Shown piece after piece: positions 26,808-36,544 of a stretch of DNA of 39,861 bases. Source of the DNA: Desulfuromusa sp. Lineage in GTDB: Bacteria > Desulfobacterota > Desulfuromonadia > Desulfuromonadales > Geopsychrobacteraceae. Position numbers and translations under genes: made by a program. Within the stretch, counting starts at the first letter, position 1. Each line of letters opens with the position of its first letter. The notes under the pieces were generated by a model, which was not told the origin of the DNA, did not search any database, and saw only the letters and a program-made list of their open reading frames with translations. The DNA lies in assembly GCA_016744675.1 (NCBI GenBank), contig JADGDX010000024.1:1-39861 (forward strand). Reading direction: 5' to 3'.

Positions 26808-27665
26808 ATGCTGAAAAAAATTGGTATATACGCGAAAAAGAATCATCCCGATGCCGGACAGATTGCTTCCGATATCTGTGCACGTTTTAAGTTAGAGCAG
26901 ATAGAGGTTCTTCTTGAAGACAGCCTCGCTGAGCAGATTGGTCAGGTCAATGGGTATGCTGATGAAGAAATCCCAGAGTTGGCTGATCTGATCATTGTCC
27001 TTGGAGGGGACGGGACATTGATTTCAGTCGCTCGTCTGGTTGGAGAACGGAATGTTCCCATTGTTGGGGTCAATCTGGGCCGACTTGGATTTTTGACTGA
27101 AATTACCCGAAATGAGCTGCCGGCAATGCTTGAACGATTAATTGCTGACGACTACCAAGTGTCTGATCGGATGATGCTCGATGCGTTTATCCATAGAGGC
27201 GACAAGGTTGTGGGGAAGTTCACGGTACTCAACGATGTCGTTATAAATAAGGGGGCATTGGCACGGATTATCGATATGGAAACCTGTGTTGATGGTCGTC
27301 ATTTGACCAGCTATAAAGCCGATGGACTCATTATCTCTACTCCGACAGGATCAACAGGATATAATCTCGCCGCTGGCGGTCCGATTATCTATCCCGATAT
27401 TAACAGTTTATTGATTACACCTATTTGCCCTCACATGCTAACCAACCGTCCCATTATGGTCTGGAGTCGATCTGTAATCGAGATTATGGTCAACTTCGAG
27501 GATGATGTTGTGTTTTTCACTGCTGATGGTCAGGTCGGTCATAAGTTGATTCCAGGTGACCGTGTCGAAGTTCGGCGTTCTGAATCGCGAACGCGTTTGG
27601 TGACCAGCCCAAGTAAAGATTACTTCGAAATATTGCGCACAAAGTTGAATTGGGGCCAGCGTTGA
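26808..27665 (+). CDS. nadK: NAD kinase
   Basis: NadK phosphorylates NAD to NADP. The 285-residue protein has GGDGT (66-70), NLGRLGFLTE, and the signature STPTGSTGYNLAAGGP. I chose the ATG at 26808 with GGTGGA just upstream; a TTG at 26754 in the same frame would add a hydrophobic 18-residue stretch foreign to the family. It is followed by recN after 128 bases, a common order in this lineage. Confidence 0.97.
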   Translation: MLKKIGIYAKKNHPDAGQIASDICARFKLEQIEVLLEDSLAEQIGQVNGYADEEIPELADLIIVLGGDGTLISVARLVGERNVPIVGVNLGRLGFLTEITRNELPAMLERLIADDYQVSDRMMLDAFIHRGDKVVGKFTVLNDVVINKGALARIIDMETCVDGRHLTSYKADGLIISTPTGSTGYNLAAGGPIIYPDINSLLITPICPHMLTNRPIMVWSRSVIEIMVNFEDDVVFFTADGQVGHKLIPGDRVEVRRSESRTRLVTSPSKDYFEILRTKLNWGQR

Positions 27666-27793
27666 TAGCGTTGTAGAAAATTTCAACCTATCTTTTGGTG
27701 CAAGTTTTAAAGACGTTGTAAACCGAAAGATGTACTCGCACATATCATGAATTCTACTTGAGTGTATCAGCCTCAGACTGATGAATATTAATA

Positions 27794-29470
27794 ATGTTGA
27801 CAGATCTCATCATTAAAAATTTTGCTATCATTGAAAACCTGCATGCTACTTTTGGCAGTGGTTTCAATGTTTTAACCGGGGAAACGGGAGCAGGCAAGTC
27901 GATCATTATTGACGCTGTTAATCTTCTGCTCGGTGGTCGCGCGCGCGGTGAGATTATTCGTACGGGGGAGGACGATGCTTCGGTTGAGGCCATTTTTGAT
28001 CTAAGCAATGAGGTCTTGCTGGTGCAGAAACTCGCTGATTCCGGATTGGATAATGGTGATGAGTTGCTGGTTCGTCGAATCGTTGCCCGATCTGGGAAAA
28101 ATCGTATTTTTATAAACGGATCGACAGTCACTCTCGTTCAATTACGTGAGTTAACGCGTGATCTTGTTAATATTTATGGCCAACATGAACATCAACACCT
28201 TCAACGTACCGAAACTCATCTGGGTCTATTGGATTCTTCTGCAGGGTTGTATGAGTTCTTAGATGATTATCGCACTGCTTTTTCTCGCTATCAACAACTG
28301 AAAAATGAGTTAAGTTTCTTGGATATAGCCGAACGTGATCGTCAGCAGCGTGTTGATATGCTTGGTTTTCAACAGCAGGAATTGCTGAATGCGCAGTTGA
28401 AACCTGGCGAAGATGATGACCTAGAGCGAGAACGTTCTTTGTTGCAGCATGCTGAAAAATTAACTGTTGCAACGGTGGGCGGTTATGAAAATCTCTATTC
28501 TGGGCAGCAGGCGGTTTGTGAAACAGTCACTGTCGTTTCAAAGCAACTTGAATCTTTGGAGCACATCGATTCTCACCTTGGAACTTTGGCGAAAACATTA
28601 AAGAGTAGCCTGTATAGTTTGGAGGATGTCGCTTTTGAATTGCGTGATTATTCTGAAAAGCTTGAGTTTGAACCACATCGACAACAGCAAGTTGAGGATC
28701 GCCTTGCAACGCTTGATACTTTAAAGGGGAAGTATGCTCCAACGATTGCTGAGCTTCTTAGCTATCTGGAGAAAATCACAATAGAGTTGAATGGTTTAAG
28801 CGATATTGATGGCCATCGAGACCACTTGAAACAGCAATTGTTAAAGCAAGGTGGTCTGCTCGTTGATTCTGGTAAGCTCTTATCTCAAGAACGTGAGAAA
28901 GCTGCAGATTCTCTTGCGCAGAACGTAAAAAAAGAACTTTTTGATTTGGCAATGCCTCAGGCCGATTTTTTTATTCGGTTTGTTCCGTTGGTTGAACCAT
29001 CACATGATGGGCTGGAGAGTGGACAATTCTATCTTGCTGCAAATCCTGGGGAGGAGGCTCAGCCTTTGACCAAGATAGCCTCAGGAGGAGAATTGTCACG
29101 AATTATGCTCGCTTTAAAACGTGGTGCCCCTGAGGAGGATGGAGTTAAGACGCTCATTTTTGATGAAGTTGATGCAGGCATTGGTGGTGAGGCCGCGACA
29201 GCAGTTGGGGAGAAAATTAGCCGTTTAGGACAAGAAAAGCAGGTCCTTTGTGTGACTCATTTGCCTCAGGTAGCTGCCTTTGCAGATCATCACTATCGTG
29301 TGACTAAAAGAGATAGCGGCGGTCGAACAACGACTGTTTTGAGTGTATTAAACTTTGAAGATAGGGTTGCTGAGATGGCACGAATGCTGAGTGGTTCTCA
29401 GGTGGGCCCTAAGACATTGGTTCATGCTCGTGATCTGATAGAGAAGTCCAGAGCTTTGATAGTCGCTTAG
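27794..29470 (+). CDS. recN: DNA repair protein RecN
   Basis: RecN is an SMC-like ATPase that tethers DNA for double-strand break repair. The 558-residue protein has Walker A GETGAGKS (29-36) followed by IIIDAVNLLLGGRA, a long coiled coil (about 160-360), the ABC signature ASGGELSRIMLA and Walker B TLIFDEVDAGIGG. It begins with MLTDLIIKNFAIIENL, the usual RecN start. No strong Shine-Dalgarno is seen. Typically induced by DNA damage, but I see no clear LexA site upstream. Confidence 0.97.
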   Translation: MLTDLIIKNFAIIENLHATFGSGFNVLTGETGAGKSIIIDAVNLLLGGRARGEIIRTGEDDASVEAIFDLSNEVLLVQKLADSGLDNGDELLVRRIVARSGKNRIFINGSTVTLVQLRELTRDLVNIYGQHEHQHLQRTETHLGLLDSSAGLYEFLDDYRTAFSRYQQLKNELSFLDIAERDRQQRVDMLGFQQQELLNAQLKPGEDDDLERERSLLQHAEKLTVATVGGYENLYSGQQAVCETVTVVSKQLESLEHIDSHLGTLAKTLKSSLYSLEDVAFELRDYSEKLEFEPHRQQQVEDRLATLDTLKGKYAPTIAELLSYLEKITIELNGLSDIDGHRDHLKQQLLKQGGLLVDSGKLLSQEREKAADSLAQNVKKELFDLAMPQADFFIRFVPLVEPSHDGLESGQFYLAANPGEEAQPLTKIASGGELSRIMLALKRGAPEEDGVKTLIFDEVDAGIGGEAATAVGEKISRLGQEKQVLCVTHLPQVAAFADHHYRVTKRDSGGRTTTVLSVLNFEDRVAEMARMLSGSQVGPKTLVHARDLIEKSRALIVA

Positions 29471-29620
29471 TCGATTGTCTTTAGTGAACATCTTCTTAAC
29501 TGTTCTTCAATTGCCGAAAAGATTAATTTTGTTGGAACTCCCTAAGAATTATGTTATTAGTGGGTCGTAATGTTTGGGGTGGGTTCGGGTCTCATCTATA
29601 AAGTAAGTTTTGGAGTTATT

Positions 29621-30487
29621 TTGGCAAAACGGTTTTCGGTCATATTTTTCCCAGAAAATGACAACAAGGTGCGGCATTTCCGTATTCATGGATGGATGCT
29701 TAGAGCTTCGCTGGGGTTTTGTCTGGTTTTTATCGGGCTATTTACTTTTTTTGCGTACAGCTTCTTTAACTTAACTATCGACAATGATGAATTGCACCAT
29801 CTCCGTTCTGAGACAAGCCAGCAACGACAGACACTATATCGTCTTGTGGCTGACTTTGAAGGTGTTCAGCAGCAGATGAATGATCTCGTTGCTACCGAAG
29901 CACGGGTTCGACAGTTGGCTAATCTTGAGACTATCCCTCAGGGACTTCCGGTTGCTATTGGAGGGCTCGCAAAAACGGATCCAACCGAAACCGTCAGTGC
30001 GATTCAGCGTCAGATAAACAAGCTACAGGTTGATATAGAGTTACGTCGTCATAGCCAGGAAAATGTAAGAAATCTGCTTAACGACCACGTTTCTCTCCGT
30101 CGAGCAACGCCGAAGGGATGGCCGACTAAAGGGTGGTTGACGTCTTACTTTGGAATGCGTAAATCCCCCTTCACTGGAAGGCGTGTCATGCACGAGGGGT
30201 TGGACATTGCTGCTAATACAGGGACTCCTGTTGTCGCAACAGCTGACGGAATTGTTGTCCGTGCTAACTACTGTCCCGATTATGGTAAAATAGTGGTCAT
30301 CGATCATGGATACGGATATCGCACCATTTTCGGTCACAATTCAAAATTACTGGTTAAAACCGGACAAAAAATTGAGCGTGGAGATATGATCGCTCAGGTT
30401 GGAAATACCGGCCAATCAACCGGTTCGCACCTGCACTACGAGATGCGTCTTAATGGGGTTCCTATCGACCCACGCAAAACTTTATAG
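29621..30487 (+). CDS. M23 family metallopeptidase with membrane anchor
   Basis: This 288-residue LytM-type endopeptidase, or a regulator of cell-wall hydrolysis, has one N-terminal membrane helix (about 26-48). A helical periplasmic stalk (55-160) and a C-terminal M23 domain follow. Zinc and catalytic residues are present: H191 and D195 in HEGLD, H239 in FGHN, and H270-L-H272 in GSHLHYE. It therefore looks active rather than a degenerate EnvC-type activator. I chose the TTG at 29621 because TGGAG sits 5 bases before it and LAKRFSVIFFPEND matches the usual family start. An ATG at 29570 would add 17 residues without a good Shine-Dalgarno. Confidence 0.9.
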   Translation: MAKRFSVIFFPENDNKVRHFRIHGWMLRASLGFCLVFIGLFTFFAYSFFNLTIDNDELHHLRSETSQQRQTLYRLVADFEGVQQQMNDLVATEARVRQLANLETIPQGLPVAIGGLAKTDPTETVSAIQRQINKLQVDIELRRHSQENVRNLLNDHVSLRRATPKGWPTKGWLTSYFGMRKSPFTGRRVMHEGLDIAANTGTPVVATADGIVVRANYCPDYGKIVVIDHGYGYRTIFGHNSKLLVKTGQKIERGDMIAQVGNTGQSTGSHLHYEMRLNGVPIDPRKTL

Positions 30488-30831
30488 GGTGATCTTTTTT
30501 TATTTATAACGTTCTTTTTATTTGTCTTATATGCAGTTCTTTTTTATCCTTCTTCTCTCCTACAACATCTGATAATTCCAACGCTTTATCCTTTCTTAAA
30601 TGCTTGTGAGTGTTTCTAGCCCTGTGCTACTATGCCGTCCAATGTTGATAGTATTGTAAGATGTTCGTAGTGAGTTTTTCGGCTGTTTTTCTGGGATTGT
30701 GATCTGCTTTATGTCAATCATGACTCTTTGATTAATCGCTATTTCTGAGGACATTTCCTTACGTTGTCTTTTTCTTTAAAAAATATCCTTAACGTGATTC
30801 TTGACGGGGGATTCTGGAGTGCAGCTAAGCA
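30488..30831 (+). other. 344-base leader/intergenic region upstream of secA
   Basis: No gene is supported here. It contains T-rich stretches, a candidate promoter at 30604-30633 and several short hydrophobic frames without a Shine-Dalgarno. A leader longer than 180 nt before secA is implied if that promoter is used. Confidence 0.5.
30604..30633 (+). promoter_or_regulatory. Candidate promoter for secA
   Basis: TTGTGA (30604-30609) and TACTAT (30628-30633) are spaced 18 bases apart. It is the best match in the region. Transcription would start near 30640, about 190 bases before the secA start. Confidence 0.45.
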
Positions 30832-33519
30832 ATGATCGGTAATTTAATTAGAAAAGTCGTTGGGACTAAAAATGATCGTGATCTTAAGAAAATGCAACCT
30901 CTGGTTGAACAGATCAATGCTCTAGAAGCGGCGGTTGAAGCTTTAAGTGATGAACAACTACAAGCAAAGACAGGTGAGTTTCGCCAACGCCTCAATGAAG
31001 GTGAAGCTCTTGACACGTTGCGGGCAGAAGCGTTTTCGGTTGTTCGGGAAGCGAGTAAGCGTGTTCTTGGCCTCCGTCCTTTCGATGTTCAGCTCATTGG
31101 CGGAATGGTTCTAGATGGTGGGAAAATAGCAGAGATGAAGACCGGCGAGGGTAAAACCCTGATGGCGACCTTGCCGATATATCTCAATGCCTTAAGTGGC
31201 AAAGGGGTTCATGTTGTTACCGTCAATGATTATCTTGCCAAGCGTGATGCTCAATGGATGGGTCAGGTTTATCAGTTTCTCGGTCTAAGCGTTAATTGTG
31301 TTGTCCATGGATTAAGTGATGTGCAACGCAAGGAAGCTTATGCTGCAGATATTACCTACGGAACCAACAATGAGTTCGGTTTTGATTACCTGCGCGATAA
31401 CATGAAGTTTGACTTGGAAGATTATGTCCAACGTGACCTTCACTATGCAATCGTTGATGAGGTCGATTCAATCCTGATCGACGAAGCTAGAACGCCATTG
31501 ATCATCTCTGGGCCCAGCGAATCTTCCAGTGAACTTTATTACAAAGTAGATCGTATTATCCCCGGATTGGAAAAAGGGGAGGTCATTGAGGAACGCGATG
31601 GGAAAATTGGCCAAGCGACAAAGACACATACGGGTGAGTTTACTGTCGATGAAAAAGCTAAATCTGCGGCACTGACTGAAGAAGGAGTTAGGAAAGTTGA
31701 GAAGCTTCTTCATGTTGATAACTTGTATGAGTCGAACAATATTGAATTGTTGCATCATGTTAATCAAGCTTTAAAGGCCCATGCCTTATTTCAGAAAGAC
31801 GTCGATTATGTGGTTCAAGATGGAGAAGTTCAAATTGTCGACGAGTTTACCGGTCGCTTAATGCCGGGACGGCGCTGGAGTGATGGTTTGCACCAGGCTG
31901 TGGAAGCGAAGGAAGGGGTCAAGATTGCTAATGAGAATCAGACTCTGGCGACTATTACTTTTCAGAACTATTTCCGGATGTACGAAAAACTTGCCGGTAT
32001 GACAGGTACCGCTGAAACCGAAGCTGCGGAATTTAATGAAATATATGCTTTGGATACGGTTGTTATACCAACGAACCGCCCGATGCAGCGTGATGACCGA
32101 GCAGATGTTATCTACAAAACAGAAAAAGAAAAATTTCTTGCTCTTATTGAAGATATTGTTGAATGCCATAAAAAAGGACAACCCGTTCTTGTTGGCACAA
32201 TCACAATTGATAAATCTGAAGTCCTCTCTGCTCTTCTGAAGAAAAGAGGTGTTCCTCACAATGTTCTGAATGCTAAGCAGCATGAGCGTGAGGCCTTTGT
32301 GGTTGCTCAGGCTGGGAGCAAGGGTGCAGTGACGATTGCCACCAATATGGCGGGCCGTGGAACGGATATCGTTCTTGGTGGGAATCCAGAAATGATGGCG
32401 AGGGCAGAGGCTGCTAGCGCTGCAGATCCTGAAGCGCGCTTTGAAGAGCTTTTTCCTGCCTATGAAAAGCGCTGTAAAGCTGAGCGTGAAGATGTTTTAA
32501 ATGCGGGCGGACTTTATATTTTAGGAACAGAACGTCATGAGTCGCGACGCATTGACAATCAGTTGCGAGGTCGTTCAGGTCGTCAGGGTGATCCTGGGAA
32601 AAGTCACTTCTACCTCAGTCTTGAAGATGATCTTCTGCGAATTTTTGGTTCGCAGCGAGTTGCATTTGTCATGGAAAAATTGAAAATCCCTGAGGGAGAA
32701 CCCATTGAGCATGGGATCATCAGCCGTGCCATAGAGAATGCTCAGAAAAAGGTCGAAGCCCATAACTTTGATATCCGTAAACATCTTATTGAATATGATG
32801 ATGTTATGAATCGTCAACGGGATGTGATCTATACGCAACGGCGTGAAGTTCTTGGGGGGGAACAGTTGCCGGATACATTTAGAGGGATGATTGGCGATAC
32901 TGTCGCTGATATGCTTGCCGCATTCTGTCCCGATAAGGGATCATCTGCCGATTGGGACTGGACACGTTTGACTGATGATTTCTCAAACCTGTTCAACTTT
33001 AGCCCAGAGTTGAACTCTCTTGATTCCAATAGGGTGAAGAGTGACGATCTAGAATTGTTACTTAAAGAGCAAGCGAATGCTCAACTTGCGGAGAAGGAAG
33101 AAGAGTTCACAACTCCGATCATGGAACATCTGATGCGTATTTTGTTGTTGCAAACAATTGATGCGCAATGGAAAGATCATTTGCTTTCTGTTGACCACCT
33201 TAAGGAGGGAATCGGCCTACGAGGGTACGGGCAGAAGAATCCTAAAGAAGAGTATAAGCGGGAAGCCTACAGCTTATTCATGGAGATGATGGGACGAGTT
33301 CGGGAAGAGGTTTTGCAAAAGATTTTCCGTATTCAGTTGGCTCGGGAAGAAGATGTAGAAAAAATGGAAGCTCAGCAGCGGCAGCAAAAACTTGCTATGA
33401 ATCGAAATGATGGTGGTGAGCGTGAAAAAAAGCCTGCAATGCGTGAAGAGGATAAGATTGGTAGGAATGATCCCTGTCCTTGTGGTAGTGGGAAAAAATA
33501 CAAGAAATGTTGTGGTTAA
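30832..33519 (+). CDS. secA: Preprotein translocase ATPase SecA
   Basis: SecA drives secretory proteins through SecYEG. The 895-residue protein has Walker A MKTGEGKT (102-109) and Walker [16 protein letters not shown]. The DEAD-like second motor half carries [17 protein letters not shown], and [12 protein letters not shown] follows. The C-terminal zinc-binding tail is [14 protein letters not shown] at the very end, used for SecB and lipid contact. This is the full-length standard form. GGAG lies 12 bases before the ATG, a slightly long spacing. Confidence 0.98.
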   Translation: MIGNLIRKVVGTKNDRDLKKMQPLVEQINALEAAVEALSDEQLQAKTGEFRQRLNEGEALDTLRAEAFSVVREASKRVLGLRPFDVQLIGGMVLDGGKIAEMKTGEGKTLMATLPIYLNALSGKGVHVVTVNDYLAKRDAQWMGQVYQFLGLSVNCVVHGLSDVQRKEAYAADITYGTNNEFGFDYLRDNMKFDLEDYVQRDLHYAIVDEVDSILIDEARTPLIISGPSESSSELYYKVDRIIPGLEKGEVIEERDGKIGQATKTHTGEFTVDEKAKSAALTEEGVRKVEKLLHVDNLYESNNIELLHHVNQALKAHALFQKDVDYVVQDGEVQIVDEFTGRLMPGRRWSDGLHQAVEAKEGVKIANENQTLATITFQNYFRMYEKLAGMTGTAETEAAEFNEIYALDTVVIPTNRPMQRDDRADVIYKTEKEKFLALIEDIVECHKKGQPVLVGTITIDKSEVLSALLKKRGVPHNVLNAKQHEREAFVVAQAGSKGAVTIATNMAGRGTDIVLGGNPEMMARAEAASAADPEARFEELFPAYEKRCKAEREDVLNAGGLYILGTERHESRRIDNQLRGRSGRQGDPGKSHFYLSLEDDLLRIFGSQRVAFVMEKLKIPEGEPIEHGIISRAIENAQKKVEAHNFDIRKHLIEYDDVMNRQRDVIYTQRREVLGGEQLPDTFRGMIGDTVADMLAAFCPDKGSSADWDWTRLTDDFSNLFNFSPELNSLDSNRVKSDDLELLLKEQANAQLAEKEEEFTTPIMEHLMRILLLQTIDAQWKDHLLSVDHLKEGIGLRGYGQKNPKEEYKREAYSLFMEMMGRVREEVLQKIFRIQLAREEDVEKMEAQQRQQKLAMNRNDGGEREKKPAMREEDKIGRNDPCPCGSGKKYKKCCG

Positions 33520-33558
33520 TAGGATGAATTGTTTGCAACCGGTGATGGACTTAGTCTG

Positions 33559-35256
33559 ATGGCAGAGCAACAGCATTCAAAACCAGCTATTTTGCTTATA
33601 GATGATGTGCCGCTGATTCTGGATCTTCTTGAGGATATTCTGGAAGACTTGGGCTATCCGATACTGCGCTCTGAGTCTGGTCTTGGCATCCCTCAGGTGT
33701 TGGATAGGGAGAACGTTGCAGTGGTTTTCTGCGATGTTTCTTTGCCCGATATCAATGGGGTTAATGTGCTGCAGATGATCAAGCAGCATACGTCTGAGAT
33801 CCAAGTGGTTATGATTTCTGGCCAGCAAGATTTTAATATTGCACGTCAGGTGCTGCGGGAGCGGGCTCTCGATTATCTAGTAAAGCCATTTTCTCAAGAA
33901 GAAGTTCTCAGGGTTGCTAAACAAGGGATCAGCTCTTATTTCCAAGCTGTTCATCAGAACGATTCGCGATTAGAAGCTCAGCGTCGGATGGCTGATCTTA
34001 TCCTATTGAAAAAAGTTGGAGAAACGGCTAGTTCTGGAAATGATCTGCAGGAGCTGTTGGACCAAATCCTCGACTCAATTGTTCATTCTGTGGGAGTTGG
34101 CGTTGCGTCTCTGATGCTCCTTAAGGACGATGGCTTTCTTCATATCGCCTCTGCTTTTGGATTATCTGAAGAGATTGCCAGAGCTGTACGTGTCTCTCCC
34201 GGAGAAGGAATCTCGGGTCATGTTCTGGCTACGGGGGAAGCTGTTCTCGTCCCAAATATTGATCAGGATAGCCGTTTTAAAAGCCTTGATGGTGGTCAGC
34301 GATATAAAAATCAGTCTTTGCTTTCCGTTCCAATTTATGTGCGTGAAGATCTGGTTGGGGTTATTAATGTTAATAATAAGATTTCCGGTTTTCCTTTTGA
34401 CGTGGAAGATCAGAACCTTCTCGTCGCCATTGCTAATCAAGTTTCTTTGGCCATGGAAAACTTTAAACTGGTGAACAATCTGCGTCAGCAAACCGTAGTT
34501 CTGGAACATACCAATGAAGACCTAGTTCGGGTCAATAGAGCGCGAACCCGTCTTGTCTGTAATCTTTCTCACGAACTGAAAACGCCATTGACATCTATTA
34601 TGGGCTACATTGATTTGTCTATGTCTTTTTTTGATAAATTATCGGAAGAAGAAATTAAGGATAATTTGGTTCAGGTGCATGGCGAAGGCAAACGGCTTGA
34701 AAAGTTGATCACTGGAATGTTGAGGCTATTTTCAATCGAATCAGAGCGTGAGGTCTGGCGTTGGAAATCGTTTGGTGTGCCGTGGCCAATTGCGGATGCT
34801 TTTCAGTATTACAGCTCAAAAATGGGTGAACGCGATCTGATAACTCAAATCGATATAGAAGACGATCTCCCCGAGATTTACGGTGATCAAGAAAAATTTG
34901 GTATGGCTTTTAATTCACTGGTCGATAATGCGATTAAATTTAATCGGGATGGTGGGCTGATTCGTGTACGTGCAGAGGTTCGTCATCTTGAAGGTCTCGA
35001 TTATATTTACCTGCAAATTTTAAATCATGGCCAGAGTGTTCCGCTTCGAGCCCATGAAACGATCTTTGATTCTTATACCCAACTTGGTGATATTGATACA
35101 GAAAAACCTCATGGAGTTGGTATTGGTCTTGCCCTGGCCAAAGTTGTTGTCGATCGAATGAAAGGGGATATTTTTCTCGAAGAATTGCCTGATGAAGGGA
35201 CATGCTTTGGGTTGATGCTGCCGACTGAGAAGACCTACAATATGCTAACGGCGTGA
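33559..35256 (+). CDS. REC-GAF-histidine kinase hybrid
   Basis: This 565-residue cytosolic signalling protein has an N-terminal receiver domain (phosphoacceptor D59, conserved K109), a GAF domain (about 160-300) and a coiled linker. A HisKA domain with H338 in NLSHELKTPLTSI and an HATPase domain (N457 in SLVDNAIKF, glycine box GVGIGLALAK at 519-528) complete it. The first ATP-binding box reads ILNHGQSVP, so the usual Asp of DxGxG is Asn489, and kinase activity may be weak or unusual. Receiver-first kinases often take input from another kinase. No membrane helix is seen. I chose ATG 33559 (MAEQQHSKPAILLIDD), but a TTG at 33529 is also open. It lies 39 bases after secA. Confidence 0.88.
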   Translation: MAEQQHSKPAILLIDDVPLILDLLEDILEDLGYPILRSESGLGIPQVLDRENVAVVFCDVSLPDINGVNVLQMIKQHTSEIQVVMISGQQDFNIARQVLRERALDYLVKPFSQEEVLRVAKQGISSYFQAVHQNDSRLEAQRRMADLILLKKVGETASSGNDLQELLDQILDSIVHSVGVGVASLMLLKDDGFLHIASAFGLSEEIARAVRVSPGEGISGHVLATGEAVLVPNIDQDSRFKSLDGGQRYKNQSLLSVPIYVREDLVGVINVNNKISGFPFDVEDQNLLVAIANQVSLAMENFKLVNNLRQQTVVLEHTNEDLVRVNRARTRLVCNLSHELKTPLTSIMGYIDLSMSFFDKLSEEEIKDNLVQVHGEGKRLEKLITGMLRLFSIESEREVWRWKSFGVPWPIADAFQYYSSKMGERDLITQIDIEDDLPEIYGDQEKFGMAFNSLVDNAIKFNRDGGLIRVRAEVRHLEGLDYIYLQILNHGQSVPLRAHETIFDSYTQLGDIDTEKPHGVGIGLALAKVVVDRMKGDIFLEELPDEGTCFGLMLPTEKTYNMLTA

Positions 35257-35324
35257 TGTGGTCCGAATGGGGACTGATCCTTTTGGCCTTGGATTTTTGA
35301 AATAAATTAGTGAGATTGATAGAC

Positions 35325-36515
35325 ATGAATACGACCGATATTCCTTCTGGGTTCAGTTTTTCTGGAATGTCCAGTGGGATTAAAAAGGCAAAGGCGCTCG
35401 ATTTAGGCTTAATTGTGTCTGATCGGCCTGCAGATTGTGCCGGAGTTTTTACTCTCAATAAGGTTATTGCCGCACCATTGATTTTGACAAAACCACGAAT
35501 CGCCAAAGGGAAGTGTCAAGCTATACTGGTTAACAGTGGTAATGCGAATGCTTGTACCGGGAATGGCGGATTAGAGATTGCGAAGAGTGCGGTTGATTTG
35601 CTAGCCAAAGAGTTGCAAGTTGAAGATAGTTTGATTGCTGTGGCATCAACTGGTGTTATCGGTGAGCCTTTACCCATTGATCCCTTTGTAAATGGTATTC
35701 CTCGTTTAGTAGAAACGCTGTCTGTTGATCATGCTACAACGGTTGCAGAAGCAATAATGACGACGGATGCTTTTCCAAAGATGGCCTCATCTTCCAACGG
35801 GGGAGACCAGCCCTATAATGTTCTAGGTTTGGCTAAAGGGGCAGGGATGATACATCCCAATATGGCAACGATGCTTGGTTTCGTTTTGACCGATGCCCGA
35901 GTCAGCCCAGAATTATTGCAATCTGCTCTGCAACGTGGAGTGCATAAAAGCTTCAATTCAATTACTGTTGATGGCGATACATCGACGAATGATATGGTCC
36001 TTCTTCTGGCCAATGGAGCTGCTGACTCCACAATGATTGAATCCGATAGTCGCGAAGCAGAGATTTTCATTCAACATCTTGATCGGGTTCTTCTTGACCT
36101 TGCTAAAATGATTGTACGGGATGGTGAAGGGGCAACAAAGCTTGTTCAAATTAAGGTTGTTGGAGCGAAGGATGAAGACTCTGCAAGGATAGCAGCACGC
36201 TCAGTTGCAACGTCGTCTCTGGTGAAAACTGCTTTTTTTGGAGAAGATGCCAATTGGGGGCGGATTATCGCAGCTGTCGGCTATTCGGGGATTGATATTA
36301 ATCCTAATCAAATTGATATCAGTTTCAATGATGTCCCTGTTGCCCGAAATGGCCTTGCCATTGGGGGGGAACAGGAAGCAGCAGCGACCTGTGTTTTGCA
36401 GCTACCTGAATTTGTGGTTGAGATAGATCTGCACCAGGGTAAGTCTGAATCAAGCTATTACACATCTGACCTCAGCTATGAATATGTTAAAATTAATGCC
36501 GGCTACAGAACTTAA
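35325..36515 (+). CDS. argJ: Bifunctional ornithine acetyltransferase / N-acetylglutamate synthase
   Basis: ArgJ recycles the acetyl group in arginine synthesis. The 396-residue precursor starts MNTTDIPSGFSFSG and has ILVNSGNANACTG. It carries the self-cleavage region KGAGMIHPNMATMLGFVLTD, where T182 becomes the nucleophilic N-terminus of the beta chain. The C-terminus (YVKINAGYRT) is typical. I chose ATG 35325; a GTG at 35310 would add five residues. Whether it is mono- or bifunctional cannot be told from sequence alone. Confidence 0.96.
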   Translation: MNTTDIPSGFSFSGMSSGIKKAKALDLGLIVSDRPADCAGVFTLNKVIAAPLILTKPRIAKGKCQAILVNSGNANACTGNGGLEIAKSAVDLLAKELQVEDSLIAVASTGVIGEPLPIDPFVNGIPRLVETLSVDHATTVAEAIMTTDAFPKMASSSNGGDQPYNVLGLAKGAGMIHPNMATMLGFVLTDARVSPELLQSALQRGVHKSFNSITVDGDTSTNDMVLLLANGAADSTMIESDSREAEIFIQHLDRVLLDLAKMIVRDGEGATKLVQIKVVGAKDEDSARIAARSVATSSLVKTAFFGEDANWGRIIAAVGYSGIDINPNQIDISFNDVPVARNGLAIGGEQEAAATCVLQLPEFVVEIDLHQGKSESSYYTSDLSYEYVKINAGYRT

Positions 36516-36544
36516 TTTTTTGTGGCTAGATTTAAAACCGACTT

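Noticed and set aside
30661..30702. Short hydrophobic leader frame before secA (MFVVSFSAVFLGL)
   Set aside because: No Shine-Dalgarno, and such short hydrophobic frames arise easily in T-rich DNA.
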